Positions 30,913 to 41,934 of a stretch of 64,000 nt of DNA are shown in pieces. The notes beneath the pieces are model-generated. The model saw only the letters and a list, made by a program, of their open reading frames with translations, had not been told where the DNA came from and did not search any database. This DNA is from Mytilus trossulus (Eukaryota > Mollusca > Bivalvia > Mytilida > Mytilidae), in NCBI RefSeq assembly GCF_036588685.1, contig NC_086384.1, positions 10,244,195 through 10,308,194 on the forward strand, written 5' to 3'. The first letter of the stretch is position 1. Each line of letters begins with the position of its first letter. A program made the translations under genes and the position numbers.

Positions 30913-31850
30913 TACTTAATGCTAGCTCAGCCACGAAATAACCAAATAAACCCAGGTTCTTTACATAAACTATGAAGACCAGTTCTGCCCTGGACACCTT
31001 GTCAAACTAGGGGACAATTGTCTACAACAACCGACATAAGGGACAATTCTCTGGGAGGACAAAGCTAATACTTGACCAATTTGAAATCTAAATCATTTGG
31101 TTTTACCAATGAAATTTCTTAATCTTTTTCAAACAATGAAATTATAATTGAAATTTCTCATTGTGATATTTTTAGCTGAGATATTGTCAATTATTGATGC
31201 CACAAACCCTTTTAACTAGTTTTTTCTATACTTCTATTCAACATTTTATTTAAAGATAAACTAAAACACATTTAAAACGTCAAAAAACGTATAACTAAGA
31301 CTAATAAGACAAGGACGAAAAAACTCAACGAACAAAAACTTGCTGACAACGACGAATTTAAAGAAGTTGATGACCAAAAAAACAAACAAAGTCGTATTTC
31401 TGACAAAGTACGGGGAATATTATTGTTAATCTTAAACTTGTTAAATATGTAAGTGACTGCTTAATTCGGTCCAATCATTCATTATTGTAACTCCTGACCT
31501 GGTTGTAGCAAATACAAAAGGAACAAAGCCATAATCCTTTATCACAGAGATATATCAAAACGGTCAACAAAATCATAGGAGCGTCTTTAAAGGTACAACG
31601 AAAACTTTACTATGAAGTGTTGGTTCAAAAACGTCCTTGTTAGCAGAACTTGCTATTTTATAGGCATGTTCGGACAATTGATGTTTAGAATATATTATCA
31701 AAACGTTCTGCATATGTAGTCGCTACTGGATTGTGGCTACATAGAAATTGTAAATCATAATGGTAAAATTGAAATCGTATGTGCTTTTACAATCACTTTT
31801 ATTGTCATTTCTTGTAGATGTTCGTCAAGTTACGAGACAGACTAAACTGT
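30913..31850. other. No gene or recognisable repeat
   Basis: AT-rich sequence between family E and family C/D copies; only short incidental ORFs. Confidence 0.45.
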
Positions 31851-31854
31851 ATAT

Positions 31855-32460
31855 TTAAAGGCAGCAGAAGTATACGCTTTTAATAAGTCATAAATTGATT
31901 AAGCTAAAACAAATCCGAGTCACAAACCAAAACGGAGGGAACACATCACACATAAGAGGAAAACAACGGAACAACAGAAATACGTTTTAGAATTTTGGAT
32001 CCTCAATGCTCCCTTAATTTGGACTTGTTTGATTTAATTGCTATTTTGATATAAACGTCACTGAAGAGTCAGTCTTATGTAGAAGAAACGCACGTCTGGC
32101 TTACTTAAATATAATCCTGGTACCTTTGATAACGATTTACACAATTGGGCTGATGCCACTGCTGGTGGTCAGCACTTCCTTGTTGACATGTATATCAATT
32201 ATGTGGTCATTTTTATAAAATTCCTGTTTACACAATATTGATTTTTTCCCCAAAACTAAGGATTTTCTTTCCCCTGGCATAAAGTTCCTTTGCCGTATTT
32301 GGCACAACTTTTTATATATGTTTCAAAATTTTATTTCATTCTTATTGCATTGATGCTTTTAATGTTTAACACCTTTTTTTTTACTGCATTGATAGTTTTA
32401 TGTTAAGCGCTTAGTGTAATTTTTAATTAGATAATGCGCTATATAAATATTGTAAATAAT
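31855..32460. repeat. Family D-like fragment joined to a family C copy and a LINE/SINE-type tail
   Basis: 31855-31985 has 'aaaggcagcagaagtatacgc' and 'caaatccgagtcacaaacc'. 31985-32310 is family C ('gtagaagaaacgcacgtctggc', 'ggtacctttgataacgattt'). 32318-32480 has TTAAGCGCTTAGTGTAATTT, 'gcgctatataaatattg' and an (AAT)n tail, which looks like the 3' end of a retroposon. Confidence 0.6.
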
Positions 32461-32630
32461 AATAAATAATAATAATAATAATAACGTGCAGAGATTGGAT
32501 TTGATCATTTTCAAGCAAGAAATCAATTTTGTTTGGTTGAGTCATATAACATATAATCATACTTTCTAAATTAAAACATATTCTTATTTACTTAAAACTT
32601 GCTGACTTGTATATAAAGAAATCATTAATT

Positions 32631-33849
32631 AAAATACTTTGCCCTGTTCAATAAATTAAAGAAAATGAAGACAAAATGCAAAAAATGAAATCAACTTGCC
32701 TGGAGGAAAACAGCATGAAAGTGTGATAATATTTTGTATACCTTCAACTTTATAATTGTTTTTTCCATTATCGATATTGTATGATTATGTGTAAATTGAT
32801 TTTAGTTTTAAAAGAACAATATCTAACTATTCATCTTTCCATCAGTTTATTGCAAACGGTCACCAGGGGACAGGTGGATTTTAACAAATTTTCACTTGAA
32901 TAAATGGCAACGTTTTTTTTTATTGAATTGTTAAGTTAAATGTCAGGTTAATAACCCGGTTTATTAAACCATGGAGTCAACATACTACTTTTTCAACCTA
33001 TACCTTCATTTAGCTAAAGAAAATGAGAAAAAAAAGAAAGAAATGCATTTAATATGATGGAGTTGGTTGAATGTTTAACCAACGATTTAAAAATTAAAAT
33101 CAGTGAATAGCTAGAAAAAAATCATATCACAAATATACTGAACTCCGATAAAATTTCAAATTTAAAAGAAAAGTCTATAATTAAATGACAAAATCAAAAG
33201 CTCAAACACATCAAACGAATGGATAACAACTGCCATATTCCTGATTTGATACAGGCATTTTTTTATGTAGAAAATGGCTTTAAAGCTAGCCAATTGAAAT
33301 TATCACTGCATCAAATTCCATTATATTGACAATGATGTGTGTACAAAACAAACATACCGAATATGTAATAATTTCAAAAATAAGCGTACAGCAGTCAAAA
33401 TTGTAGACATCTTATGTAGACGAAACGCGCGACTGGCGTACTAAATTATAATCCTGATTACTTTGCTAACTATTATTGTGTTATAATCTTAATCTCTATA
33501 AAACATACAAATATGTAAAGACGGACAAAATGGCATATTAGCAAAAAAATAAAGACAAGAATACACAAATTGACCGTAGTAATGTAGTAGTGTCATTTTA
33601 AAGTCAATAAGATAAAAGTGAAAATATCTCTAAAGTACTTCAAATTAATTGTATTTATCATAAACTTTTTAATTTTGATAAAGGAATATTATTATTTAAA
33701 TTCTTATCTACACTTTACTTTTTATCTTCATTTCATGAATAATCAAAAAGGCTCTTAGTTAAATTACGTATCTGATGGGTCATTGTGTTCCCGGATTTCG
33801 CGGTCAATTTATTCTTTGTATTGACCAGGTAGATTTGAACGAGATTGAA
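32631..33849. repeat. Direct duplication of about 1.2 kb, copy 1
   Basis: From 'aaaatactttgccctgttc' to 'tagatttgaacgagattgaa'. Repeated at 34072-35314 in the same orientation with only scattered differences. Contains a family C fragment near 33415-33480 ('gtagacgaaacgcgcgactgg'). No ORF of interest. An upstream 110-bp block (32318-32428) is also repeated at 33962-34068. Confidence 0.9.
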
Positions 33850-34071
33850 GTAACTTTTTATACTGACAATGACTTTTTAACTTTGTTCTTTTCGTTGTAG
33901 TATATGCCTTTTAATTATGATAATTATTTTTTTTAACTTTTCTGTTCTTTTTTTTGTTTTATATGTGTTTCAAAATTTTATTTTATTCTTATTGCATTGA
34001 TTGTTTTAATGTTTAACACCTCTTTTTTTACTGCATTGATTGTTTTATGTTAAGCGCTTAGAGTAAATCTC

Positions 34072-35314
34072 AAAATACTTTGCCCTGTTCAATAAATTAA
34101 AGAAAATGAAGACAAAATGCAAAAAAATAAAATCAACTTGCCTGGAAGAAAACAGCATAAAAGTGTGATAATATTTTGCATACCTTCAACTTTATAATTG
34201 TTTTTTTCCATTATCGATATTGTATGATTATGTGTAAATTGATTTTAGTTTTAAAAGAACAATATCTAACTATTCATCTTTCCATCAGTTTATTGCAAAC
34301 GGTCACCAGGGGACAGGTGGATTTTAACAAATTTTCACTTGAATAAATGGCAACGTTTTTTTTTATTGAATTGTTAAGTTAAATGTCAGGTTAATAACCC
34401 GGTTTATTAAACCATGGAGTCAACATACTACTTTTTCAACCTATACCTTCATTTAGCTAAAGAAAATGAAAAAAAAGAAAGAAATGCATTAAAATATGAT
34501 GGAGTTGGTTGAATGTTTAACCAACGATTTAAATATTAAAATCAGTGAATAGCTAGAAAAAAATCATATCACAAATATACTGAACTCCGATAAAATTTAA
34601 ATTTAAAAAAAAAAGTCTATAATTAAATGGCAAAATCAAAAGCTCAAACACATCAAACGAATGGATAACAACTGCCATATTCCTGATTTGATACAGGCAT
34701 TTTTTTATGTAGAAAAAGGTGACTTAAACTTGGGTTTAAAGCTAGCCAATTGAAATTATCACTGCATCAAATTCCATTATATTGACAATGATTTGTGTAC
34801 AAAACAAACATAACGCATATGTAATAATTTCAAAAATAAGCGTACAGCAGTCAAAATTGTAGACATCTTATGTAGACGAAACGCGCGACTGGCGTACTAA
34901 ATTATAATCCTGATACCTTTGCTAACTATTATTGTGTTATAATCTTAATCTCTATAAAACATACAAATATGTAAAGACGGACAAAATGGAATATTAGCAA
35001 AAAAATAAAGACAAGAATACACAAATTGACTGTAGTAATGTTGTAGTGTCATTTTAACGTCAATTAGATAAAAGTAAAAATATCTCTAAAGTACTTCAAA
35101 TAAATTGTATTTATCATAAACTCTTGAATTTAAATAAACATGATAAAGGAATATTATTATTTAAATTCAAATCTACACTTTACTTTTTATCTTCATTTCA
35201 TGAATAATCAAAAAGGCTCTTAGTTAAATTACGTATCTGATGGGTCATTGTGTTCCCGGATTTCGCGGTCAATTTATACTTTGTATTGACCAGGTAGATT
35301 TGAACGAGATTGAA
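34072..35314. repeat. Direct duplication of about 1.2 kb, copy 2
   Basis: Same boundaries as 32631-33849. Differences include 14 extra bases near 34718 ('gtgacttaaacttgg'), extra 'aaacat' near 35135, and scattered single-base changes. Between the upstream block and this copy, the roughly 200 bp present at 32430-32630 of copy 1, including its (AAT)n tail, is missing. Confidence 0.9.
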
Positions 35315-35584
35315 AATTACAGTCGCATGATGATACAATAGCGGGGTGTATAAGTACAGAGCAACATCATATATTATAAAAGAAACACAAAAGGGCATAG
35401 CACACCAGCAAACCAGCAAAAACGAAGGACAAGAAAAACAAAAGCAGTGTACTAGACAGAATAATGGGATGCAAATATATGAACACAGTATCATCTATGG
35501 ACAGGATGTAGGATAAAAAAATGTACATGTAAAGGGATCGATATATATGAAGTTATGTTGATATTTTTGAAAAACAAAATGAAT

Positions 35585-35765
35585 TTTGATTCCAATAAAT
35601 AAAGGCAACAGTAGTATACCGCTGTTCAAAATTCATAAATTGATAAAGAAAAAACAAATCCGGGTTACAAACTAAAACTGAGGTTAACGTATCAAATATA
35701 AGAGAACTACGACACAACAGATTGAGACACAACACCGGAATGTAACACACACACAGAAACGAACT
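35585..35765 (-). repeat. Family D-like 3' end fragment
   Basis: AATAAAGGCAACAGTAGTAT, 'accgctgttcaaaattcataaattg', 'caaatccgggttacaaac'. Same block as 1018-1100 and the reverse of 2640-2800. Confidence 0.6.
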
Positions 35766-36049
35766 GTAATGTAACTACATTTAAAATATTTCACAACTGC
35801 GTTAAATGATAACCTTTAAGAAAACGTGTTTTCAAACATCTGCCAAAGGATCGATTATTTGACATGGGTCGTATCTAATTTTACGGGTTTTATAAACTAC
35901 AATAGTGTAAAAAGTAGAATTTGATATCCCGTTTTCATAAGAAATCTTCAGGTACAAACAATCTTTCCACCGAAATACTTGTATCTATAAAATAATTTGG
36001 TTAAAACTTTTTTCAGCTATGTATGAATTATGTTCATTAGTATCTAAAA

Positions 36050-36980
36050 GAGGGACGAAAGATACCAAAGGGACAGTCAAACTCATAAATCTAAAACAAA
36101 CTGACAACGCCAAGGCTAAAAACAGTAAAACAATAGTACACACGACATCATAGAAAACTAAAGAATAAACAACACGAACCCCACCAAAAACTAGGGGTGA
36201 TCTCAGGTGCTCCGGAAGGGTAAGCAGATCCTGCTACACATGTGGCACCCGTCGTGTTGCTTATGTGATTACAAATAGTCTAATTCGGTAGGTCACATTC
36301 ATGAAAGGGAAGGGGATTGTAGTTACGACATAAGGAACATATCCGATATCATTTGTGAAACGGTTATTCCATAACAGTCAACCAACTCGTGATGGCGTCC
36401 GTAAAATTTACGAAGGGATGATTTCAACGTCACCATTTGGAACTCTTGGTTTAATAGCTTCCTTGTGAGCAGTAACCCTCTATCAAGAAAACCATGATAG
36501 GAAATGCAAGCACGGGAATATCGTATCAACTGGGAGATATATACCCCGTATGCAGGTGCTGCTGGAATGTTGCTACTTAGAAATGGAAAGTTCACAATTG
36601 GAAAGCTGAAATCATCTCTTTTGTCGTAAAGTTTTGTTTTCAACCGACCCTCATTGTCAATATCTAGATGTAAGTCAAGATATGAAGCCGACTTAACTGT
36701 ATCTGTAGTATCCTTTATCTCCAATTCGATGGGATATATGCGTTCCACATAGTCACCAAATTTTGAATTGTTAAGTGAAAGAACGTCATCTATATAGCGG
36801 AAAGTAGAGTTAAAGGATAGTGCTAACTTCTTATCTTTCTTCCTAAGAAGTTTCTGCATGAAGTCAGCCTCATAATAATAAAGAAACAAGTAGAGGGGCA
36901 CAGTTTGTTCCCATTGGGATGCCGACAGTCTGTTGAAATGGTGAAAACAGATCGAACACGTACTTAAAGGCACTCACCGT
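36050..36980 (-). pseudogene. Reverse-transcriptase element fragment (family D), largest copy
   Basis: The ORF 36323-36973 on the minus strand encodes 216 residues with the RT catalytic box TFRYIDDVLSLNN (near 60-72), YLDLHLDI (near 98-105) and a conserved tail (YDKRDDFSFPIVNFPFLS, YGVYISQLIRYS, LLLTRKLLNQEF, LRKFYGRHHELV). Upstream RT motifs are missing, so it is a 5'-truncated copy. 36050-36310 is the noncoding 3' end ('agggacgaaagataccaaaggg', 'caacacgaaccccacc', 'gggtgccacatg'-type blocks). The (F/Y)xDD order and following YLDL suggest a Penelope-like or related RT, but I am not certain. The same element recurs at 51.8, 53.2 and 57.9 kb. Confidence 0.7.
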
Positions 36981-37079
36981 AAAAAAGGGACAAGGGAACA
37001 TAACCGTTCAAAAGGGGGACATTAAAAATCAGAAACAAAAATCGTCTCTTTTGTTTTAAATATTTTATTTTTTATTTTT

Positions 37080-38560
37080 TTTAGCTCTCTTGGCGTCCGT
37101 CGTTCGTCGTCGTCTGTTAACTTTTTCAAAAATCTTCTCCTCTGAAACTACTGGGCCAAATTTAACTAAACTTGACCACAATCATCAAGTTTTAAAAAAT
37201 GTGTCCGGCGACCCTGCCAGCCAACCAAGATGGCCGGCATGGCTAAAAATAGAACATAATAGGGTTGAAAAGTCGATTGCGGCTTACAACTCTGAAACCA
37301 AAGCATTAAGAGCAAATCTGACAGGGGGTAAAATTGATTACCAAATCAAGATCTATCTGCTCAAATATTTTTAGATGAATCGGATAACCGGTTGTTGGGT
37401 TGCTACCCGTGAATTGTTAATTTTGAGAAAATTTTGCTGTGTTTGGTTATTATCTTGAATATTATTAAAGATAGAGATAAACTGTAAACAGAAACAATCT
37501 ACAGCAAATGCAGATCTACAAATAAGTGGATATGACCAAAATTGGCAGTTTATCCCTTAAGGAGTTATTGCCCTTTATAGACAATTTTACCAATTTTACC
37601 ATTTTTTCTTAATTTTTTGGTAATCTTTTACAAAACTTTTCTCCTCTGAAACTACTGGACCAAATTTAACCAAACTTGTCCACAATCGTCGTAAGAGTAT
37701 CTAGATTAAAAATTGTGTCTGGTGACCTTGCCAGCGAACCATTATGGCCGCCATGGCTAAAAATAGAACATAGAGATAAAATGTAGATTTTGGCTTATAA
37801 CTCTGAAACCAAAGCTACTGACAGGGTTAAAATTGTTTATCAAGTCAAGATCTAACTGCCCTGAAATTTTCAGATAAATTGGACAACCGGTTGTTGGATT
37901 GATACCCGCGAATTGATAATTTTAAGGAAATTTGGGTGTTTTTGATTATTATCTTGAATATTACAATGTATCATAGATAAAGAAAAATTGTAAACAGCAA
38001 TGATGTTCAGCAAAGTAAGATCTACAAATAAGTCAATATGACCAAATGGTCAACTGGCCCCTTAATGAGTTATGCCCTTTATAGTCAATTTTATCAATTT
38101 ATCTTACATTTTATCTTATACAAAAATCTTCTCATCTGAAACTATTTAGACAATTGTAACCAAACTTGTCCCATCCATCATAAGAGTATCTAGTTTAAAA
38201 AATGTGTCTGATGACCCTGTCCGCAAACTAAGATGGTTGACATGGCTAAAAATAGTACGATGGGTAAAATGCAGTTTATGGTTTATATCTATGAAACTCA
38301 CGCAATATGGAGCAAATTTGACTAGTGGCAAACATGTTCATCAGATTCAGATATGTACGCCCTGAAATTTTCTGACAACCAGTTGTTGGGTTGCTGCTAC
38401 TGAGTTAGTAATTTTACAGGAATGTTGGAGTTTTTGCTATTATTATAGTATCACATAATATCTTATACTATAGATGATGGTTTTAACCTTATTATACATG
38501 ATTTCAAAAGCGTCAGTAAATGCAGGTGAGCGACACAGACTCTTTAGAGTCTCAAGTTTA
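37080..38560 (+). repeat. Family E with three internal tandem units
   Basis: Begins with the (GTCCGTCG)n-type leader and ends 'gcaggtgagcgacacagactctttagagtctc', like 30136-30912. The core 'ctcctctgaaactactgg...gatggccg.catggctaaaaatag' occurs three times, with matching points at 37137, 37641 and 38131, so the unit is about 490-504 bp. Units are diverged from each other. Noncoding. Confidence 0.85.
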
Positions 38561-38569
38561 GATTTTCCG

Positions 38570-39000
38570 TATGAAACTGAAATATCCAATCTAGAAATTG
38601 ACTTTTTTTCTACCAAAATTTATTTAATGAAAGTTCATTTTAGTAGATTTGGAATGAAAACATAAATCAAAGTAATACTCACAATATCAGTTGTTGTTTG
38701 AAAATGAATCAGAACACAACCACTATACCATGAATTGTCGATTTTGTATAGTTCTCCAAATCTCAGGGGTAGTAAAATAAATTGATACTGGGTCCACTTA
38801 AATAACTTTCATCATTAAATTATGGACATTTTATATCTGTCAGTAAATTATTTATACGTGTATTCAAATTTAATAGGAATAGAATAACAAATGATTCAAG
38901 AGTCCTGCTGAATATTTCAGTGAAAATGTATTCTGTGTAATATTCAATTATTATTCACCATCCCTGCAAGCTACAGTTATATGCAGAACCTGTATCTTAT
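38570..39000. other. No gene or recognisable repeat
   Basis: AT-rich spacer between the family E cluster and the fold-back element; nothing identified. Confidence 0.4.
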
Positions 39001-39004
39001 TACT

Positions 39005-39540
39005 GCACATTTCAGTCAGTATGTAGCTAATGGTAATATCTTTGGTTAGCTTGCTTGTTAGCTGAACCGTGAAGTCATTGTTAGATAAGGTAAACTTCCC
39101 TCCTTTAATAATAGACTAGCCCAACAGATAAAAAATCTATCTCTCTGTAGGACTAAAATTGAGAATGGAAATGGGGAATGTGTCAAAGAGACAACAACCC
39201 GACCAAAATAAAAAAAAACCACAACAGCAGAAGGTCACCAACAGGTCTTCAATGTAGCGAGAAATTCCCGCACCCGGAGGCGTCCTTCAGCTGGCCCCTA
39301 AACAAATATATACTAGTTCAGTAATAATGAACGCCATACTAATTTCCAAATTGTACACAAGAAACCAAAATTTAAATAATACAAGACTAACAAAGGCCAG
39401 AGGCTCCTGACTTGGGACAGGCGCAAAAAGCTACTTTAAAAGGAGGGAAGTTTACCTTACCTAACAATGACTTCACAGTTCAGCTAACAGGGAAGCTAAC
39501 CAAAGAAATTACCATTAGCTACATACTGACTGACATGTGC
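39005..39540. mobile_element. Fold-back element with about 103-bp arms, carrying a nested family B copy
   Basis: The left arm 39005-39106 ('gcacatttcagtcagtatgtagc ... ttcccctcctttt'-type) is the inverse of 39438-39540 (AAAGGAGGGAAGTTTACCTT ... 'catactgactgacatgtgc') with about six to eight mismatches. Between the arms, 39150-39430 is a family B copy. The arms presumably formed a hairpin element first and family B entered its loop. Confidence 0.85.
39150..39430 (+). repeat. Dispersed repeat family B copy nested in a fold-back
   Basis: Matches 17195-17466 almost base for base (GAGAATGGAAATGGGGAATG to 'cctgacttgggacaggcgcaaaaa'), with a few single-base or homopolymer differences. Confidence 0.9.
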
Positions 39541-40099
39541 TGTAACAATAAAATTCTTTGAAATATATTGGATTTGTTTGTATTGTCCCTGTAAAGAATG
39601 TTAAAATAATATGACAATTGACAAAATGAAACTATTTTTTTATCGGTAGTGAGTGATAAAACAAAAGTTGGATTATCTAACTTTTAATACAGTAGAAAAT
39701 GCAATTATTATATTAAGTTCTATTAATTTGTATTTACTTTAACGTCCATGTGCAGAATTATCATGTTCACCAATCTAACTCAAATTCTGATATTTGATAC
39801 ACAAATACTTAAATGTATATCCAGATTATAAAAAGTCTCTAATAAATAGTCTCCAATACGTGTGCTCGATACTACATGTTTGTATAGCACTTCGAGTGCA
39901 TTTCAGTATAGACGCCATCGTATTACCTATTAAGGGGACATCCGAAGATTGCCGAAGGTAATATAACCTGATATAAACAAAATTATCTTCTAGACTGGTT
40001 CCCTTTTTGGCTCTTGAGATACCCGTATGTTGCAAGGGAGAGAACATGCCTACATATCTTTGTGCATATACATGGTTGACATATGAACAAACATTCATC

Positions 40100-41837
40100 T
40101 TATTTCAAAAATACATAGCTATCCAATAAACTCCATGCTTCATAATATATATACATGGAAGTAAAACCCTGTCTTTTAATAAGCTTCCAGTCTCTAAGTA
40201 AGGCGTATGTAGGTTCGTAACCAGGAGAGGATAAAATATAAGGTAATACATTCGTGGGCCATTTACAGGTAAGAAACCCAGAATGATGTCTCATTTCTAT
40301 ATTTAAAGCTGCTGCCACTATTCCCAAATAACTATCCTCTATAGGAATAACCTTCACATATAAAACTCCAATTGATAACATTTTTACGGTTTTCATATTT
40401 GTCAAAATTGTTCCTCCAATTATATGTGATGGTAAATAAGCGAACGGATATTCCGCAGGTGAAAGGTAAACTTTAGAATTATTATCTCGCTGTGGTCTCG
40501 GAAAATTGACTTTGTGTCCAATCATTACTAAATCTGATTGTGCAATCTGGGAAGAAGCGATATCATAAACATTCATTATGTTAACTAACCTATCATCATC
40601 TACGAAATGTATAAATTCTGGTTCAATATTAAGGTCCAATAACCATAACATGGAATAAATAGTCTTATAAACAAGATTATCGTATGTATCAGCAATATTG
40701 AGCTGAACAATATCATTATACTGTTTTAATTCTTCCTCAATGAATGGAGTTTCAATGTCTGTGTAGCCAATTATGAAAACTATTTTTGTACGTAGTTGTT
40801 TTACATTTCCCCAAGTCTTACGTATGACATATCGTTGACCAAAGTTCATCACATGTGATTTCACGACAAGCATCATTTGTAGAGAATCGCAAGCTTTGTT
40901 ATCACAGAAATGTTTTGAAGGGTCTATGTTATAAGCATTGTCCTTGACGATGGAATTGAAGGGCCTCACGTTTGTATTTCCTGTCCTTCGAATGTCGTTC
41001 ATTATCTCCCTTGAATTAGGCATAAGAAAATCCATTTCCATATGAGTCTCATTCATGCAAAGCATTGAAAATATCCACAAATAGGAAAAAAATCCACACA
41101 AAAGTACTAGTATAGTGAGGAATCTGGAAAAAAATAACAAGCATGTTTTAGATTAGATGATCACAAAAGTCGAATACTGGAGTGTTTATGTACATGTAGG
41201 ACCAATTATAATAAGCTCATTTTTTGCCTCCCAAAAGACAGAATCGATTTTAAAAACTTATATAAAAGGTTAACAAGCCAAACCAAATTTATATGGAAAA
41301 GGGCCTCAGATACATGTATAACCGTGGATTTTAATTTACTATCAAATGTCATGTTCAGTGATGTGGTTTCTCGTTTTTTTTCAAATAGTTTCACATGGTT
41401 TTCCTGTTTGAATGGTTTTATACAATATAAAAAAAGAAGATATGGTATGATTGCCAATGATACAACTGTCCACAAGAGACAAAAATGACACAGACATTAA
41501 CAACTATAGGTCACCGTACGGCCTTCAACAATTAGCAAAGCCCATACCACATACAAATGTAGTCAGCTATAAAAGGCCCTGATAAGACAATGTAAAACAA
41601 TTCAAACGAGAAAACTAACGGCCTTATTTATATAAAAAAAATTAACGAAATATCTAACACATAAACAAACGACAACCACAGAATTACTTTATTGTTGTTT
41701 AAACCCATTTATTTTGCTAAATGGCAATTAAGTGCAATGTAGCGCATATACCTATTGTATAGGTAATATTTCTCCGAAACTAATACTTACATGGTACAAA
41801 TACATTTTCTGAGTGGTGCTGTCTTTATCTTTATCAT
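40100..41837 (-). CDS. Beta-1,3-galactosyltransferase-like enzyme (GT31), 356 aa, two coding exons
   Basis: Exon 1 is 41791-41837 (47 nt, MIKIKTAPLRKCICT plus two bases) with donor gtaagt. Exon 2 is 40100-41123 (1024 nt) with acceptor tttttttccag. Together they make 1071 nt, in frame. Exon 1's own 5' border (41852) has acceptor ttttattttcag, so a 5' UTR exon lies further upstream. The product is a type II membrane protein: short basic tail, transmembrane anchor about 17-37, then a lumenal domain with GT31 motifs RYVIRKTWG (113-121), DTYDNLVYKT (161-170), the metal-binding DDD (191-193), EYPFAYLPSHIIGG (about 240-253) and EDSYLGI (278-284). It should transfer a sugar (Gal or GlcNAc) from a UDP donor onto a glycan in the Golgi; the acceptor is unknown. 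The intron carries a family A repeat. Confidence 0.92.
41437..41690 (+). repeat. Family A copy in the galactosyltransferase intron
   Basis: GAAGATATGGTATGATTGCC, CTATAGGTCACCGTACGGCC, 'gagaaaactaacggccttatttatat', 'aaacaaacgacaaccacagaattac'. Accounts for most of the 667-bp intron between the two coding exons. Confidence 0.85.
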
Positions 41838-41934
41838 GCTTTTCGTGTTTTGCTGAAAATAAAAAATAAAACATTCTACAAAGAAATCCATATAAATAGT
41901 GTTCTGTCTGATGATATCAGGAATATTACTTTCC

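Noticed and set aside
32631-35314. The two 1.2-kb direct repeats as LTRs of a retrovirus-like element
   Set aside because: They are only about 220 bp apart, with no gag/pol between them, no TG...CA ends and no primer-binding site, so they are a tandem duplication rather than LTRs.
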